A DNA stretch of 28,277 nt from Chara braunii (Eukaryota; Streptophyta; Charophyceae; Charales; Characeae): contig BFEA01000436.1 in assembly GCA_003427395.1 (NCBI GenBank), positions 18,730-47,006 on the forward strand, given 5' to 3'. The position numbers and the translations under genes were made by a program. The notes under the pieces were generated by a model. It was not told where the DNA came from. It did not search any database and worked only from the letters and a program-made list of their open reading frames with translations. This document shows, piece by piece, positions 1-9,456 of the stretch (the first letter of the stretch is position 1; the number at the start of each line of letters is the position of its first letter).

Positions 1-319
1 CCTCAGCACAGCGCTGGCCAGCAGGGCTCTCGCGCATGCTACTTCGCAGATAGCGCACAAGTGCTGTCAGCAGCAGTCGCACACTTCTCACGAATGAGCA
101 ATCCCCCTCAAAATGTGGCTGGCCAGTCCTTGTATTGACTTGGACGGAGCCCGAACGCGTCTCAGCTTCTCCTTCCTTCGGCTTGACTTGGTACTGCTAC
201 CACATGCCCACGGCCTGCTTGCTTCAGCCTTCAGGTTCTTGTGAAGGCCTGGTATTTTTCCCAATTTCCGTTGGTGTGCTGCTGCTTGGGTCTGTGAGTC
301 ACGACCTCTTGAGTTTTGA
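1..319. other. no recognisable feature
   Basis: Mixed-composition sequence. Short open frames exist on both strands, but none shows a recognisable motif, sensible composition or a clear start context. Confidence 0.5.
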
Positions 320-505
320 CCGTGGGAAGTGACTCTTGCCTCTGGGACACAACTTTTGCCTGGAGAGAAGTGTCCTTCGCCTGTGGGATATGACCTTCCA
401 ATGTGAGACGCGACTTTTGCTTATTATGCAGTGCAACTTTCGCCTCTGGGATGTGACTGTTCTCCTCGTGCCTTCTAAGCTTCACCTCTGGGGCACCCGA
501 CTTAG
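320..505. repeat. degenerate ~21-bp tandem repeat
   Basis: About eight diverged units of 20-22 bp follow one another, with the theme TGACTTTTGCCTCTGGGA in many variants (near 330, 350, 370, 431 and 485). On the minus strand a frame stays open across most of the array (231-485), and the 21-bp period reads as seven-residue repeats such as HIPEAKV, HIPQAKD and TSLQAKV. The repeat is seen directly. Whether the heptads were ever translated is unknown, because no flanking domain or conserved start supports a gene. Confidence 0.6.
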
Positions 506-645
506 CTTTTCTGAAATTGGCCGACTTGGGCCCCCTCTGCCTCAGACTTTGACCCCGAGATTCGAATTTGGGGTCTGCATGGTAGAATGCCTTCCAAAAA
601 CAACCTTCAAGTTTCTGAAGCTGGAACTAGCTAAGTGGGCTATTA

Positions 646-714
646 TCTCCTCCTACTTCGGAGAGCCAGCATCGGCGTGCAATTGATTCTCCTACTACTT
701 CGGAGAGCCAGCAT
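646..714. repeat. 40-bp-offset direct duplication
   Basis: Two near-identical stretches of about 28 bp both contain ACTTCGGAGAGCCAGCATC, at 646-673 and 686-714. The intervening bases differ. This is a simple local duplication. Confidence 0.75.
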
Positions 715-770
715 CTATCTATTCATTGCCGCGTAAGATATGCACAAAAGCAGGTGACAGGACTGAAGTC

Positions 771-867
771 GTCACGAAACAGCAGAAAGAAAGTACTGCA
801 ATCTCGCGGTGTTCCAGACGTGGTCACGAAACAGTGGAAAGAAATTATTGCAATCTCGTGGTGTTCC
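771..867. repeat. tandem pair of 45-bp repeats (52-bp period)
   Basis: Copies at 771-815 and 823-867 both begin GTCACGAAACAG and end CGTGGTGTTCC or CGCGGTGTTCC, with a few substitutions between them. A 7-bp linker separates the copies. Confidence 0.8.
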
Positions 868-1226
868 ATCTTGAACATTGCTGGCGGTGGCTATGGGGTT
901 CTCTGTAATACCATAATAACAAAATAAGGCCACAAAAAAGCCATCCTGTTAGATTTGACAGAAGACTCAATTGCTTCCGGGAGGGGGAGGAAAGAAGGGA
1001 GATACTACTGTTATACCGTGTTTGACGCGGGGATGCAGCCATTCGGGTAGCATGATGTATGTTCTAGACAGTAAGCTTGGCAAAGGTCTTATGAAGTGGG
1101 GGATGGGCAGCCTTCCGAATGGTTGTGTCTAAAGCCAACACTGTCCCACACACCACACGCAACCCACTCACACGCGCTCTCACACCTGTGTTGGCTGAAG
1201 ACCTTACTGATACCGACTGGGAGGAT
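868..1226. other. no recognisable feature
   Basis: Nothing identifiable except a short CA/CACACGC-rich stretch near 1145-1185. The open frames are short and uninformative. Confidence 0.4.
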
Positions 1227-1254
1227 CCAGCTGACTATCTCAGTTGGTTGGCAT
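1227..1254 (+). repeat. tRNA 5'-half-like sequence, plus strand
   Basis: CCAGCTGACTATCTCAGTT followed by GGTTGGCA resembles the first part of a tRNA through the D-loop, including an A-box-like CTCAGTTGGTTGG. It matches, with few differences, the start of the tRNA-like sequence on the opposite strand at 1335-1308. The two therefore form an inverted pair pointing at each other. No T-arm for this strand can be seen downstream. Confidence 0.4.
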
Positions 1255-1261
1255 CAAGAGT

Positions 1262-1333
1262 GCCAAAGGAGAGGATTGAACCCACAACCTCCTGAATGCC
1301 AGTTGGGTGCCTAACCAACTGAGCTAGGCCGCT
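1262..1333 (-). tRNA. degenerate tRNA-like sequence (pseudo-tRNA or SINE head)
   Basis: Read on the minus strand, this contains a near-perfect A box (TAGCTCAGTTGG) and B box (GGTTCAATCC) at normal tRNA spacing. The T-loop reads TTCAATC and sits at 1274-1280. One alignment gives an anticodon loop CTGGCAT, which would make the anticodon GGC (Ala), but that is weak. The D stem lacks about one base, the T stem has a mismatch, and the acceptor arms (1327-1333 with 1262-1268) barely pair. It is therefore unlikely to be a working tRNA. It could be a tRNA pseudogene or the promoter head of a SINE. No A-rich tail was found on its 3' side, so the SINE reading is unproven. Confidence 0.4.
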
Positions 1334-1611
1334 GGATGGAGCCCACATTCTTGGATCGCAAGAGGGGGGGGAAAAAGAAAAAAAAAAAATGAAAACGAAT
1401 AGCAAGCTACTGAGGGCTGTACCACCCCACACTGGGCCAGGAAAAAGGGCATTTCAAGCTCTAAACTACTAGCAGTGTATCTACCTATGTTCTACCAGAA
1501 GATTCATGCTCATTTTGCACATTTGGTCCCTAGTGGAGCAAGGCCCTTGATCTCCACAACTCTCCTGGCAAAGGTAAGTACGTTTTTGTTTTTGTTTTGT
1601 TTTCTTAGTAA

Positions 1612-1632
1612 GCCCTGCCAACGAGGCAGGGC
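1612..1632. repeat. 8-bp perfect hairpin
   Basis: GCCCTGCC, loop AACGA, GGCAGGGC. It lies just after a T-rich stretch (1583-1606), so it does not have the hairpin-then-T-run order of an intrinsic terminator on the plus strand. On the minus strand the order would fit, but no transcript is evident. Confidence 0.6.
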
Positions 1633-2231
1633 AGTCCGTCCTAGATTTCGTGAACAGACCCAAATCGCCCGCCCGGGCCGCCCCCAGTTTTCAACGCGAA
1701 AAAAAAACTCTATATCCCTCAAAAGGGAAATAATGGAGGCGCCCTATTCTAAATTGCACGTCCTAGCGAAACCCATATCGACCTTGACAAAGTAACCTGC
1801 CCGACAACCAGTCTTAGGGAAGACTGCGAGTGGACCCTATTTTCTGCTGTTGGAGACACCAAACGAACCCGTCCTAGCGAAGCTGAACTGCACAACCTTA
1901 CCGAAAATAGAAAGAACATGAAACAACGAAAATGAAATCCACACAAATGCAGCCTCCTGGCTGCGAATTGGATATTTCTGAACAGACAACTCTCAAGAAG
2001 CTACACCCAAGGCCCAAGGGGGAATTTTGGTTAGTAGGTAGTTTTAGTCTGGCCCCCCCCGCCCTTATAAATTTCTAAGGAATTTTGAATGTCCCAATTT
2101 CTCCCAAAAAGAGTTGGGTGCTTAGCAGTCCTAGGAATGTTTTTTAGGATTTTGGGATCCCTGCTAACTCTTCCTTGGTGGTTCCAACGCTGTTATACTC
2201 ATGTTCTGTGGTCGTTCGATGCCAGAACGAT
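1633..2231. other. no recognisable gene
   Basis: Contains an A-run at 1699-1707 and C/G-runs near 2053. None of the short frames on either strand shows a known motif. Confidence 0.4.
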
Positions 2232-2408
2232 GCTGACCGGTGCTGGGGTGTTGCCCTGTAACCTGCGATGCAGGAGCGTGAGGTCTGGTAGAAAGATCTG
2301 GGGAAGTCTTGGGGGGGACTTTCCACGGGACGACGCTGGTCGGAGCTGGGGTGAGCTGCGTTGCCCTGTAACCCAGCAGAAGTGGGGGGGTGAGACCTAG
2401 AAGAGACC
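2232..2408. repeat. diverged tandem duplication, ~104-bp offset
   Basis: Two related segments, 2232-2296 and 2335-2408, share the order GCTGRYCGG, GCTGGGGTG, TTGCCCTGTAACC, then a G-rich stretch with GTGAG and AGACC or GGTCT. They differ by several substitutions and a small insertion. Minus-strand frames run through both copies, but two frames overlap there and neither is supported as a gene. Confidence 0.5.
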
Positions 2409-2835
2409 AGTAGAGAGTATGGCAAAAAGGGGGCGGGGTATGCCAAAAGGACCCTCCTCTTCCCTCCCCTCCTGGTAGGTTTACACCCACCTTGGGGGTG
2501 AGGAGGAGGAGGTCACGATGGCTCCGCATTTCGATCGAGACTGATTGGCTCTCATTTTCTTTGTGGGCCAATCTGGATCGTCTTCGGTGTGGTTGTACCA
2601 ACGACAAAAAATACACCAGTCAGTATCATGATTGACGACTTTTAAATCAATAGAGCCCCCATGAGCTAAGACGATCCCAATATAAGGAGTAAATCTATCT
2701 TGAGTCGTTTGGGATCAAGACGAATGTTTATCAACTCCGGTTCCTCTGGTCTTGATGAGGTTGGACCAGTTCTAAGGATGCGACCGTAAGTCAGTTTCAC
2801 CGCATCATAAACCAGGGATATCGCTCCTATCGGAT

Positions 2836-3408
2836 TTATAAGACTCGAATCCAGTAGAACTTATGGCGCACAATCTCTCTCCGTTCTTGCAGTTCTGCTT
2901 CAGACATCCAAGCTCTGAAGAAGATGGTGTTTTTAATGCCATCTAAAACAATGTCATCCATTTGTTTCTGATGGAGCCAAGCCACCACTCCATCAGTACT
3001 TGTGAAGTCACTAAATTGCGGCCCTAGCCATCCACATCCCAATCCACTTGTTTTCGTACAACCTAACCACCTTTAGTGTTTTGTCTTGGCTGGTAAGGAG
3101 ACATTCTTTGACAATCAGTCCTTCTGAGCTTTAAATACTGTCGGGTCAACTTTGACGCTAACACAATCTTTAGATCGCTCCACTCGGCTCTGATCGTCCA
3201 AGATTCAACCGGACGACAACGCCCCTGTCCTATACCATTCTTGAATAACTTTCGCTGCTTTCATCTTGTCTACTTCCGTTTGATCAGGGGCAACGTTATT
3301 CTCCGCCATTGCGATTTCAACATTCAATACTGCCTGATCTCCACAAACATGTGATACAGGGTGGAAAACGCATCCATATCCCCAAGCAGCACTCCACTCT
3401 GTCCTCAT
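2836..3408 (-). pseudogene. broken coding remnant, possibly LINE ORF1-like
   Basis: One minus-strand frame runs from 3408 to 2836 with protein-like composition, interrupted only by in-frame stops at 3205-3207 (TGA), 3115-3117 (TGA) and 3073-3075 (TAA). It then ends at a stop after WIRVL. The last section, with WLHQKQMDD, then FFRAW, then HKFYWIRVL, has the layout of the DUF4283-type region of plant LINE ORF1 proteins: an aromatic 'F-x-W' strand, then a 'W-[IV]-R' strand. That comparison is by eye and weak. No CCHC knuckle, endonuclease or reverse transcriptase follows. What can be stated firmly is that this is a decayed, 3'-truncated coding sequence of unknown identity. Confidence 0.35.
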
Positions 3409-3492
3409 GAAGTGATAAGGTCAGCAAGAAAGTACAGTAAGGGTAATAGTTCCGGAAGGGAAAGCAAAGATCCAACGGGCACTTTAGAAGTC

Positions 3493-3922
3493 AGTTACGA
3501 TAGGCGACTAAAACGGCCACAACAGGCCATGATCTTCCTTTCCTTTTGGCCCCTATGATTTCCTGCGGCCAAACCAAGTCGATCCCGAGACACCCTAGAA
3601 GGATTCGGTCAACTCTAAGTCAAAGCCAAACCCATGCAAAAAGGAATATCAATCTATGGGGCCACACCTGTCCAAATCAATGACACTTCCAACATATATT
3701 AACCGCCAGTAGGAGATAAAGGAATTCTTTCGACCTCTTGTCTTCGCAAAAGGAACAGACCGATATGCAATCCAGTTGCATGGGTTTGGCGTTGACTTAG
3801 AGTTGACCGAATCCTTCTAGGGTGTCTCGGGATCGACTTGGTTTGGCCGCAGGAAATCATAGCGGCCAAAAGGAAAGGAAGATCATGGTCTGTTGTGGCC
3901 GTTTTAGTCACCTATCGTAACT
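3493..3922. repeat. large inverted repeat, 147-bp arms, 136-bp spacer
   Basis: The left arm 3493-3639 is the reverse complement of 3776-3922, with only four mismatches by eye (about 97%). Arm ends are AGTTACGATAGG outside and CCAAACCCATGCAA inside. The spacer 3640-3775 has no matching symmetry. Short open frames in the right arm are consequences of this sequence and are not supported as genes. The structure could be a fold-back element, or two copies of one repeat inserted head to head. A transcript across it would form a long double-stranded hairpin. Confidence 0.9.
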
Positions 3923-5090
3923 TCCCGACCCCGTGCTATCTTTCGTACCCCTTTGGCTTAAATCTTTCCCTTGTATCATACTAGCCCAACAAAGCCCCCG
4001 TTCGTTTTCTTGATTTCGGGCGCCGTGTTTGGGGCCCCCATTTTTCGGAAGTCCTATTGATTCTTGGAATTCTGCTTTTTGTAATTCGGGAAATGCATGG
4101 GAAATTGCGTGTGCACCAGCAATCGGCCTCGACAGTTAGGAATTCCGGAATAAGCAGAGTTCGACATGTCCTTTTTGCGCATGAATGTTCATGGTCCCGT
4201 CGGAGAAAACTCTAAGAATTTTGTGAGAATACGGACAACTATGTTCCACGCTGGCCGCGGCCGCGGCCGGTTCGGCCGAGTTTTTTCGGCCTCGGCCTCG
4301 GCCGATCTGGGGGGCGGTTTCCGAACCGGAGAGCGGGTCTGGGGTGGGGGGGTGGGGGGGCACCCCCTCACAGCGGCAGAGCGTCAAAAAAATAAAAAAC
4401 GGGGGGGTCCTGCGCATGGCCCTGGAAGGGTGGGGCGCGAAAATTCGTGCGTCCCCCACGTGCGGGTTCATCGATGCGGGGTCGCAGGGAAGAGGGTCTC
4501 GAACACTAGAAAAAAAAAAAAAAAAAATTTGACCCCTGCGGGGGCGGCCCAACGGGGGTTGGATGAGGGCCTGGTTGAGGCGGCCTGTGCGGCCAGGTCG
4601 GGTCGAAGCTGGACGGGGCTGCAGGTGGCAGACCCCAGGCAGATCAGGGCCTCAGGCAGGCGTCGATTTCATTCGTGAGGGTGATGACAGTTCGTGACAT
4701 ATTTTGAAACAACACATTCATGGCAATCACAGGCCAGACCTTAGTTGGCATACCAAAGTCACAACACATTCACAATCAATCACAGTGCGGCCAACCATAA
4801 GTTTCAAACAATGTTAACAGGCAAGTGGGTCATAGAGTCATAGTGTGTGTTCACTCATCAGACTGGTGGAAGTTTGTGTAAGAACACATTCATTAGCACA
4901 TCATTCCTATTTGGCATCCGAAATTAACAACACATTCATTATGGAGGCATCCATGACATGCAGGTGCGTGGCATCAAAGAAGCACATAATTTGCAACAAT
5001 CACGACAACAAACCAGAAACCACTCACCACACAACAGGGACTCAGATGCAAAACCAAGGTTGAGAGAGGAACACGAACAAGAGCAAATAT
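3923..5090. other. no gene; GC-rich patch then AT-rich spaced motif
   Basis: 4250-4310 is dominated by CGGCCG and GCCTCGGCC words, with a 7-bp inverted pair (CGGCCGA/TCGGCCG). An uninterrupted A-run lies at about 4510-4527. Open frames such as 4166-4678 are side effects of the stop-poor GC-rich composition. From 4700 to 4950 the word AACACATTCA recurs four times at irregular spacing. Confidence 0.4.
4335..4360 (+). other. G-quadruplex motif
   Basis: Four G-runs in 26 bases with loops of TCT, T and T: GGG, GGGG, GGGGGGG, GGGGGGG. This satisfies the usual four-run, loops-of-1-to-7 definition, with very short loops. No gene start can be tied to it. Confidence 0.7.
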
Positions 5091-5376
5091 ATGACAAAGC
5101 ATTTCAATGAAAATGTGTTTGCACAAGGCTGAAGCCAAAAACTGGACCCGTCGTCTCTACTGTACAACCGAGTAGCAAGAAAAAAATTGGACCCTACTGA
5201 CAAAGCATTTCAGTGGAAATGCGTATGTATAAGGCTGAAGCCAAAAACTGGACCCGTCGTCTCTGGTGTACAACCGAGTAGCAAAAAAAAAATAATGCGT
5301 ATGTATAAGGCTGAAGCCAAAAACTGGACCCGTCGTCTCTGGTGTACAACCGAGTAGCAAAAACAAAAAAAAAAAA
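5091..5376. repeat. three tandem copies of a unit ending in an A-tract
   Basis: Copies lie at about 5091-5186, 5199-5292 and 5293-5376. Each contains AAGGCTGAAGCCAAAAACTG, then GACCCGTCGTCTCT, then TACAACCGAGTAGCAA, and closes with an A-rich run of 8 to 20 bases. The first two copies also share a leader, TGACAAAGCATTTCA. The third lacks that leader and is shorter. Two copies are almost identical in the core. Confidence 0.85.
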
Positions 5377-5452
5377 CTAATGTCCACATACTGTCGTCGT
5401 CTCCATGGAACAACATCGACATAAATATGCAACAACCCTGCGGAAAGAGCGT

Positions 5453-7885
5453 TCAGGCTGTACAGCCACGCAAAAAAGAAAAATAACTAATGAAAAAAAA
5501 AAAAAAACCACGGACGTCGTCATCTCCCTCCAAACACGCGCGGCCTCTTCCGGAGGATGGGCGACCATGCGGTTCTCCCCGGCGCCTTCCTCTCCCTCCC
5601 GCACCTGTGCCCCGTGCCCCGCTGAGGTATGCCGCCTGTGCTGCTGCGGCTGCTGCGGCCACCTGTGCCCTGTGTCTGCGGGCCACAGTCTCCATCGGCT
5701 CGAACTCTGTGTCTGCATCCTCGTCCTCCGCCGCCCGTGCAGCGATCCCCATCTCTCTCTCCCTCTGAATCGCGTCCAATGCTGCCTGTCCAGCGGCGAC
5801 CCCTGACGCGAGTCGAGCCTCAACCTCCGAGAGGCCATGCTGTCGTCTCGTCCCGGGACGCATCAACAACCCCTGCTCGCCCGATGTGAACTGCTCTCCC
5901 CGCATCATGTCCATGCATGCGGCCTGCCATATGCAGGCTCGAACGTCCGGACCCACCCTCCACGGCCTGCATACGCCCTGCGTCTCAACTGGCGTACGTC
6001 CGCTGAAGACGCCCCTCCCGACGTCGTAATCCGCCCACAACTGGTCTCCGACCCGACGAACAGATGACCATCCGCCACCCACACCAGCTCGGACTGTCGG
6101 CGGGGAACCGCCACTGTGCGCAACTTCGGGTGTCGCTGTCTGGCCCCTGACGTCGACCCTGGCCTCCGGAGGGCATGCGGGTGCTGGAGGCATCGATCCT
6201 GCAATGTCTCTGCCGCCGTCGCTGCGTCTGCCGGAGCCCACGTCACTCGCTCCGGATTCCCTCCCTCTCACGCCGCTGAGCGACGAACCCGACCATCGAG
6301 GGCTCTACACCACGAACGGCGGCGGTGAATATTTCCCTCCAGGGGGCCGTCTCTTGCCGCTCCTGCGGCCCGTGTGTGCGAAAGGGTTATCCGTCAACGC
6401 TTGCGCCAAAGCATCGACGTCGAAGAAAATGTGCGCTAAGTCGTCAGGGCGCAAGGGAGGTACTGCGGGGTCCCTCAACACCAAGGCGAGCCTGTACGCA
6501 TCGTCCTCGGGACCGTGGTCGTCGTCATCATCTACGTCCGGTCCACCGTCTCCCCCGACACCCGCAGTATCCCCATCTCCACCGGGTCCACCCTCTCCTC
6601 TCCCATACACGGCGGCACCTTGTCCCTCATCACCCGCGGTCTCGCTGTCGCCACGCCCCCCACTAGGGGACCCACCGCCCACGACAACATCCTGCCCATC
6701 ATCACCCGCGGTCTCCCCGTCGCCGTGTCGTCCACCACCTGACCCACCACCTGCGCTTGCATACTGTCCCTCATCATCGAACTCCCCCTGAACTGCCTCC
6801 TCAGGGACACCCGAGTCATCGACATCACGGCCGCCCCCCGCTCCTGTCTCCAACTCCCTCTGCCGCCGCTTTTTGTCAAGATACGCGAACCGACCCTCCG
6901 ATCGTGGCAAACTCCCCAGCCGCTCCTCCTCCTCTCGGTCTAAACGGGCATCCCTCTCCTCCTCGGTCTCAACAGGGCCCCGCACAACGTCCGCGTCGGT
7001 GCGCACCTCCGACGGTGAGGCACGTTGACGTCCCTCGACACTGAAATCTCCCAAGCTCCCACCAAGCCCTACGGTGTCAAAGTCGTGTGTGCGGAGCACC
7101 GACGGCGAGCAGGGGCGGATACCAGCGTCGGAAGGAATCCTCTCCCCCCCACGATCCTCGCCGTCATGTGCCCGGTTTCTGCCTGCTGCCGACGCCAACC
7201 TCTCCGAACGCCTAAGTGCCTCGGGCTGTACAGCGCTCCGATGATGGGAGGGAGAGAAGCAACGATCATGAAGGGGCACCCGCTCATCCTCAGCCTCCTC
7301 CTCGGCCTCGCTGTTGCTCCTAAACTCCCAACGCCTGCCTGTCTGCCGAAGACCTCCCCGTGGCTGCTCCTCCCCCCAATTGTCCACGCCAACCTCCGCA
7401 TGCGAACGGCCTCCACAACCACCACCGGCTCTGCTGCTGCCACTCGCCTGTGCGGTCCATGGCGCACCACCAGTGATAACTGATGTGAATGAATCCATGT
7501 CGTCACGACCCCCACCGTAAGTGAAGCACACCCGCTCAGTCGTCGGGTCGCTACTCAGAGGCGTGTCATCGTCGTCTGTCAACTCGTCGTCGATGTCGTC
7601 ATCCGCCGCAGCAGCGTCCACATCATCCCCACCCTCTGGCCACGGTCGCAGCTCCGTCGCCCTGATACCGAACACGTCCCGAACCGAATGGGCTCTGGAC
7701 GGTCGGCTGTCACCGAAAGCGACAATCTGCCGCTGGATCTCCTGCTCAGGAACACTGCCAGCAGGTCGCGCTCCCCACACCTCGGGCTCCACATCTCCGT
7801 CCTCATCCTCGTCCTCTGTCGTCGTCCCCCCCGACCGGTCCCCATAACCCATGGCAACATGTAGCCACCACCCTGCCGTGCGCAC
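5453..7885 (-). pseudogene. hAT transposase long C-terminal extension
   Basis: A single frame of about 800 codons is interrupted only by a TAG at 6305-6307 (after PPPFVV). It is acidic and low-complexity: runs such as TTTEDEDEDGDVEPEVWG and DDDIDDELTDDDD, then Gly/Glu-rich repeats in which GDGETAGD, GDSETAGD and GDGDTAGV recur about every 25-28 residues. An Ala-rich helix-like stretch lies near the end. The final poly-Phe is only an A15 tract (5493-5507) read backwards, so the true stop is uncertain. No known catalytic fold is visible. Typical plant hAT transposases stop soon after the dimerisation region, so this tail is unusual. Its survival as a nearly open frame, while the core has several frameshifts, partly reflects stop-poor GC-rich composition. 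Confidence 0.6.
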
Positions 7886-8442
7886 GAGGCCAGTTTGAGA
7901 TTGGTGGCAAACTCAACCAGCTGTGCAAGCTCGGCAAACCCAAGCTTGCAGCGCCTCGCCGTGTTGATGCGCTCGTGCGGTGCCCAGTTCCTCTCCGCTG
8001 GAGAGGCAAGCAGACGTCCACAAGTGCATGACATGGATGGCGATGGTGCGCAACTCCGAGTGCACGTCCATGCTCAGACCACCACGCTGCACATCGCTCG
8101 GTCTCGCTGTCCCCCCTGCAATCGTCTGCCTCGGCATCGGAGAGATCACCTCCCCAATCCTCTCGCCTCGAGTGGAATGCCCTCATCTGGTCCCTCACGG
8201 TCCTGTACAATCTGCCGACCGGATCGTTGCCGGTCTGCGCCAAGAGAAATCTGTCGCACTCCTCGACCACACAGCGGTCGTCGGCGGTCGTCTCCAACGA
8301 ATGGTAATACGTGAGGGACCGTCGACGAGGGTTGAGGAGGTGCCACGACATGTGCGCGCTCTAGCATGTAGAGGTTGCGGATGGTAACCTCACGCATGCA
8401 CGGCTCGATCATGTCCTCCGGCACGTCCACCCTCCTCATCAA
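7830..8442 (-). pseudogene. hAT transposase, insertion/dimerisation region (frameshifted)
   Basis: The protein continues after the TAG with MRRVDVPEDMIEPC, then changes frame near 8345 (LLNPRRRSLTYYHS, then ECDRFLLAQTGNDPVGRLYR and CAAWWSEHG). It changes again near 8066 (ELRTIAIHVMHLWTSA), near 8005 (SPAERNWAPHERINTARR, then QLVEFATNLKLASC) and at a C7 homopolymer (7826-7832). The WWSEHG, then IRVMH-type, then S-x-x-ERNW order is the hAT C-terminal dimerisation signature. Four indels within about 500 bp mark old neutral decay. Confidence 0.75.
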
Positions 8443-9456
8443 CTATAGCACATGCTGACTCCACTCGTAAACGACGGACATCATCATCCCCCCCCTATCC
8501 ATCCTGCGCAACAGTTGGTGGACGGGCGACATGACAAGGATGGCGTACTGGACACACCGCCAAAACTCCTCGTCCCGGATCTGCTGTTGCACCCACTGCG
8601 CCTGAGATACATGTTTGCGCTTCCACGGGATGCGTGCCCAAGCATCCCCATGCAACATGCTATCCAACACGTCTCGTCGGCCTTTGAGACACGTCAGCAT
8701 CAGGAAAACCGATGTGAACCGTGTCTCAACGGGCTCGACGAGCTGAACGCGAGGGCTCACCTTCCTAAACAGGGTGTGAGCAGCGCCGTGCGATTTAATA
8801 AATCGCACAAGCGCTCGAGCGAAGATGATGGTGTCCTTTACCCACCCCACTCGCGTCTCGATATCTGACAACATCAAGTTGCAGACATGGGTGGAGAAGG
8901 GGAGCCAAGTGATCCTCCTAATATCGGGTTCGGGGTCAGTGGCGAATCTGCGCGCTGCCTCCGTATAGTTACTGGCGGAGTCATAGCAGAAGCCGATCAC
9001 GTCCTTTGCAGGAAAGGACAAGATGATGGCCCGCCACCTACTGTACACGATGTCCACAGTGTCTCGGACCGACCCGTCGCGTGCGACGGTGGCGTATAGC
9101 AGGGCGCCATTGGCGCCCTCGGCGAGGAAGTTCACGAGCGGCTTGCCGCTGCGCGACTTCCTCCTGTCGGAGAGGATGGAGGCACCGCTATGCCGGAAAG
9201 CGGCGCGCACCTCGCTCACCATCGTCGCCACCTTCGCCCTCTGCGAAGGGATACCGGCGCCCGCTGTGACCCTGGAGGAGGGAGACCGGAACTCGATACT
9301 GCGAGGCACTCTCTCCGCCACCTGCTGCACCTTCTGGAACTCCAGACCATAGGAGGCGTTGAATGGCAACCCCTTCACGTAGATCCACTGCAGCCACGCG
9401 TCTGTGAACTCCGCCAAGTTCTCCTTGGCGTACATCTCGTCAATCGTGGTCTGTCA
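8443..9456 (-). pseudogene. hAT transposase catalytic core (DUF659-like)
   Basis: Numbered from the ATG at 9433-9435, this 330-residue stretch carries the features of the hAT/DUF659 catalytic region. SILSD (D90) is followed by SGKPLVNFLAEG, the place of the first catalytic Asp. GFCYDSASNY (D152) fits the second acid in the '(T)DSASN' motif. LPFSTHVCNLML (178-189) fits the usual 'P-C-x-x-H-x-x-x-L' motif, but Phe180 replaces the conserved Cys while His183 remains. ETRFTSVFLML (237-247) fits the 'TRW-S' region. The frame ends at a TAG (8443-8445) and the homologous sequence simply continues beyond it, so the stop is a mutation. In a working copy this domain would cut and rejoin transposon ends in the nucleus. 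Confidence 0.8.

Noticed and set aside
4525-4545. hAT terminal inverted repeat at TTTGACCCCTG
   Set aside because: It resembles the CAGGGGTCAAA end type, but no matching partner was found beyond the transposase start and the orientation does not suit the 5453-9734 element.
4166-4678. 170-codon plus-strand frame in GC-rich sequence
   Set aside because: Overlapping open frames exist on both strands, G- and A-homopolymers are included, and no motif is found; it is stop-poor by composition.
6204-7847. Long plus-strand Ser/Pro/Arg-rich open frames (for example 6204-6791 and 7521-7847) as genes
   Set aside because: They are the antisense of the GC-rich hAT coding region; their composition mirrors its Gly/Asp/Glu codons and no motif is present.
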